From: a virus
IMG/VR virus record: IMGVR_UViG_3300018041_000006
Location: 1 to 62,097 of that record
Strand: one strand, 5' to 3'
DNA: 62,097 bases
In this document: one piece after another, positions 61,072-62,097 of the stretch
How the letters are laid out: each line of letters starts with the position of its first letter
Position numbering within the stretch: position 1 is the stretch's first letter
Program-made: the position numbers and the translations under genes
The notes under the pieces: model-generated
Told to the model about the DNA's origin: nothing
What the model saw: the letters and a program-made list of their open reading frames with translations, nothing else
Database searches by the model: none

Positions 61072-62097
61072 TCATATCTTTACATCAGCATATCTGTCGC
61101 TTAAAATGGTCTCATCCATAATTGATACTGGATTAAACTCTTTTGCAGTTAAGACTGAAGTCATAATCGCAGGTGAGAAGCCGCTGATCAATGCAGTTCC
61201 AGTTTTGTCAAATGCAACTGGCACATCACCTCTACGAGACTGAATATTCCAGTAGACAATCTTTGGCATCTTGTAACCAGCATCACGGTACTTGGTCTCA
61301 ATCATTTGCTGAGCAGTTGGATTCCATTCAGTCACTGCCGATTCGCCCATCCATCGACGAGAAGCAGTCGCCTCATCAAATTGCATATCTGATAGGATCA
61401 AGATCTTGTCAGGCATTTGATCCTGTGATACGTTGTGCTTCTTTGCTTGATCTAATACTAAATCAAAAGCCGCTTCAAGATTAGTGTTCATGCCCCAATC
61501 AGAGCTTGACATTTGACGGTAACGATCTTTAAGATCTCCACTCAAAACTTCAAGTTCAGGTTCGCCGCTAAATGTCAAGAAAGCATCTTTAAAAGGACCC
61601 TCATTTCTCTCAGCAATGTACATACCCAACGAGATAGCAACATTCAAACAGGTTACGTTTGCATTATTACCTGCAGCACAACTCATTGAACCAGAAACGT
61701 CGACCATTGGCAAAATCATGTCATTCGCACCTTCTAAGTAATTAGGCAATGCCTTCCACTGTTCAGTCGCTACTTCTTCATTTCCAAATTGCAATGATTT
61801 AATCACATCGTATGGGTAAACTGAGCTAGCATTAATCTTAGTCTCGCCTTTCTTAAGAGATTCCAAGTAGTTAGTGTAGCTTTCATTAGCATTTTTCATA
61901 AATGCACGTTGGTAACGAGCTGCAGCAACAGATGGCACTTGAGAGAACTCAATAGCATCCCATTCTTTAGCACACATTTGCTGTTCAACCACTCGAGTCA
62001 AATTAACTAGAAGCTGACGATATCTTTTTGGGCTTAGACCCATAAAGTTACGCAACTTAGCTGCAGTTTTACCTTGACGTGGCATCCATTTAGCACA
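61072..62097 (-). CDS. Ro60/TROVE-like vWA protein (DUF2828-like), 5' end outside window
   Basis: The frame stays open to the window edge; the residues before the first ATG (CAKW then MPRQGKTAAKLRNFMG) continue the family's pattern, so this is a C-terminal fragment of at least 341 residues. Helical RNA-binding-type repeats come first. The vWA domain follows, with a MIDAS metal site at D129, S131 and S133 (MVDVSGSMS, counting from that internal ATG) and a later DMQFDEATAS acidic turn. Ro60-related proteins bind misfolded and Y RNAs with exoribonucleases. Here a role in RNA quality control or turnover during infection is inferred. No capsid leader can be judged, since the N-terminus is missing. 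Confidence 0.8.
   Translation of the reverse strand, partial: CAKWMPRQGKTAAKLRNFMGLSPKRYRQLLVNLTRVVEQQMCAKEWDAIEFSQVPSVAAARYQRAFMKNANESYTNYLESLKKGETKINASSVYPYDVIKSLQFGNEEVATEQWKALPNYLEGANDMILPMVDVSGSMSCAAGNNANVTCLNVAISLGMYIAERNEGPFKDAFLTFSGEPELEVLSGDLKDRYRQMSSSDWGMNTNLEAAFDLVLDQAKKHNVSQDQMPDKILILSDMQFDEATASRRWMGESAVTEWNPTAQQMIETKYRDAGYKMPKIVYWNIQSRRGDVPVAFDKTGTALISGFSPAIMTSVLTAKEFNPVSIMDETILSDRYADVKI

Noticed and set aside
61064-61074. TGATATATAAA element before the 46-aa gene
   Set aside because: It abuts the start codon, leaving no room for a leader, so it is not counted as a promoter.
1-62097. tRNA genes
   Set aside because: I saw no cloverleaf-like sequence with a T-loop and CCA-proximal stem in any of the gaps.

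Overview
The window comes from the genome of a large T4-like (contractile-tailed) bacteriophage that probably infects a member of the Bacteroidota. T4 relationship: recognisable counterparts of UvsW, UvsY, the gp61 primase, gp32 SSB, gp25, gp6, gp5, gp27-like and gp53 baseplate parts and dCMP deaminase. Host inference: the DNA is strongly AT-rich, start codons sit behind A/T-rich leaders with no Shine-Dalgarno sequence, an adhesin carries SGTSG repeats, and one gene encodes a ribosomal-protein-S1-like protein. Every gene I support is on the minus strand, so transcription runs from high to low coordinates. I see no tRNA, CRISPR array or insertion sequence.

Layout from high to low coordinates. 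(a) 62097-60778: a 5'-truncated Ro60/DUF2828-like vWA protein, a 46-aa gene and a possible small structured RNA before a strong terminator. (b) 60737-58128: a capsid-targeted protein, small membrane proteins and a UV-damage endonuclease (UVDE family). (c) 58061-53715: an 'injectome' cluster of nine genes, eight carrying a shared N-terminal leader. They include an HExxH protein, an ADP-ribosyltransferase-like protein, a zeta-toxin/kinase-like P-loop protein, an acidic core-like protein and several of unknown function. (d) 53647-48883: dCMP deaminase, an XPD/DinG-type helicase and seven small unknown genes. (e) 48840-37584: the baseplate/hub/neck block, interrupted by two unexpected genes, the S1-like protein and an amidoligase fused to a beta-helix-like tail. 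(f) 37566-14131: gp6, gp7-like wedge, large fibre/adhesin genes (one of 2301 aa) and a tube-fold protein. (g) 13739-8647: RuvC-like nuclease, gp32, gp61, UvsY-like and UvsW. (h) 8609-1: a second cluster of leader-bearing proteins: two modular 'polyproteins', two nucleotidyltransferase/ligase-like proteins and a second HExxH protein.

The main discovery candidate is a family of at least 13 otherwise unrelated proteins sharing an N-terminus of the type MKHIKLFEQFVNE, ending in hydrophobic-x-Glu. This closely resembles the T4 capsid-targeting sequence (MKTYQEFIAE type), which directs proteins into the prohead and is removed by the gp21 protease. The tagged proteins include enzyme-like folds (ligase, ADP-ribosyltransferase, P-loop kinase, two HExxH proteins). 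The two largest (612 and 891 aa) contain further internal hydrophobic-x-Glu|Gly/Ala sites between compact modules, as if they were packaged as polyproteins and cut inside the head. I infer that this phage co-injects an unusually large cocktail of effectors and repair enzymes with its DNA. Packaging and cleavage are inferred, not shown.

Regulation: AT-rich GATATATAA elements, resembling the T4 late promoter TATAAATA, recur 16-45 bases before genes at operon breaks. Four strong intrinsic terminators lie between leader-bearing or replication genes in the 53-61 kb part.
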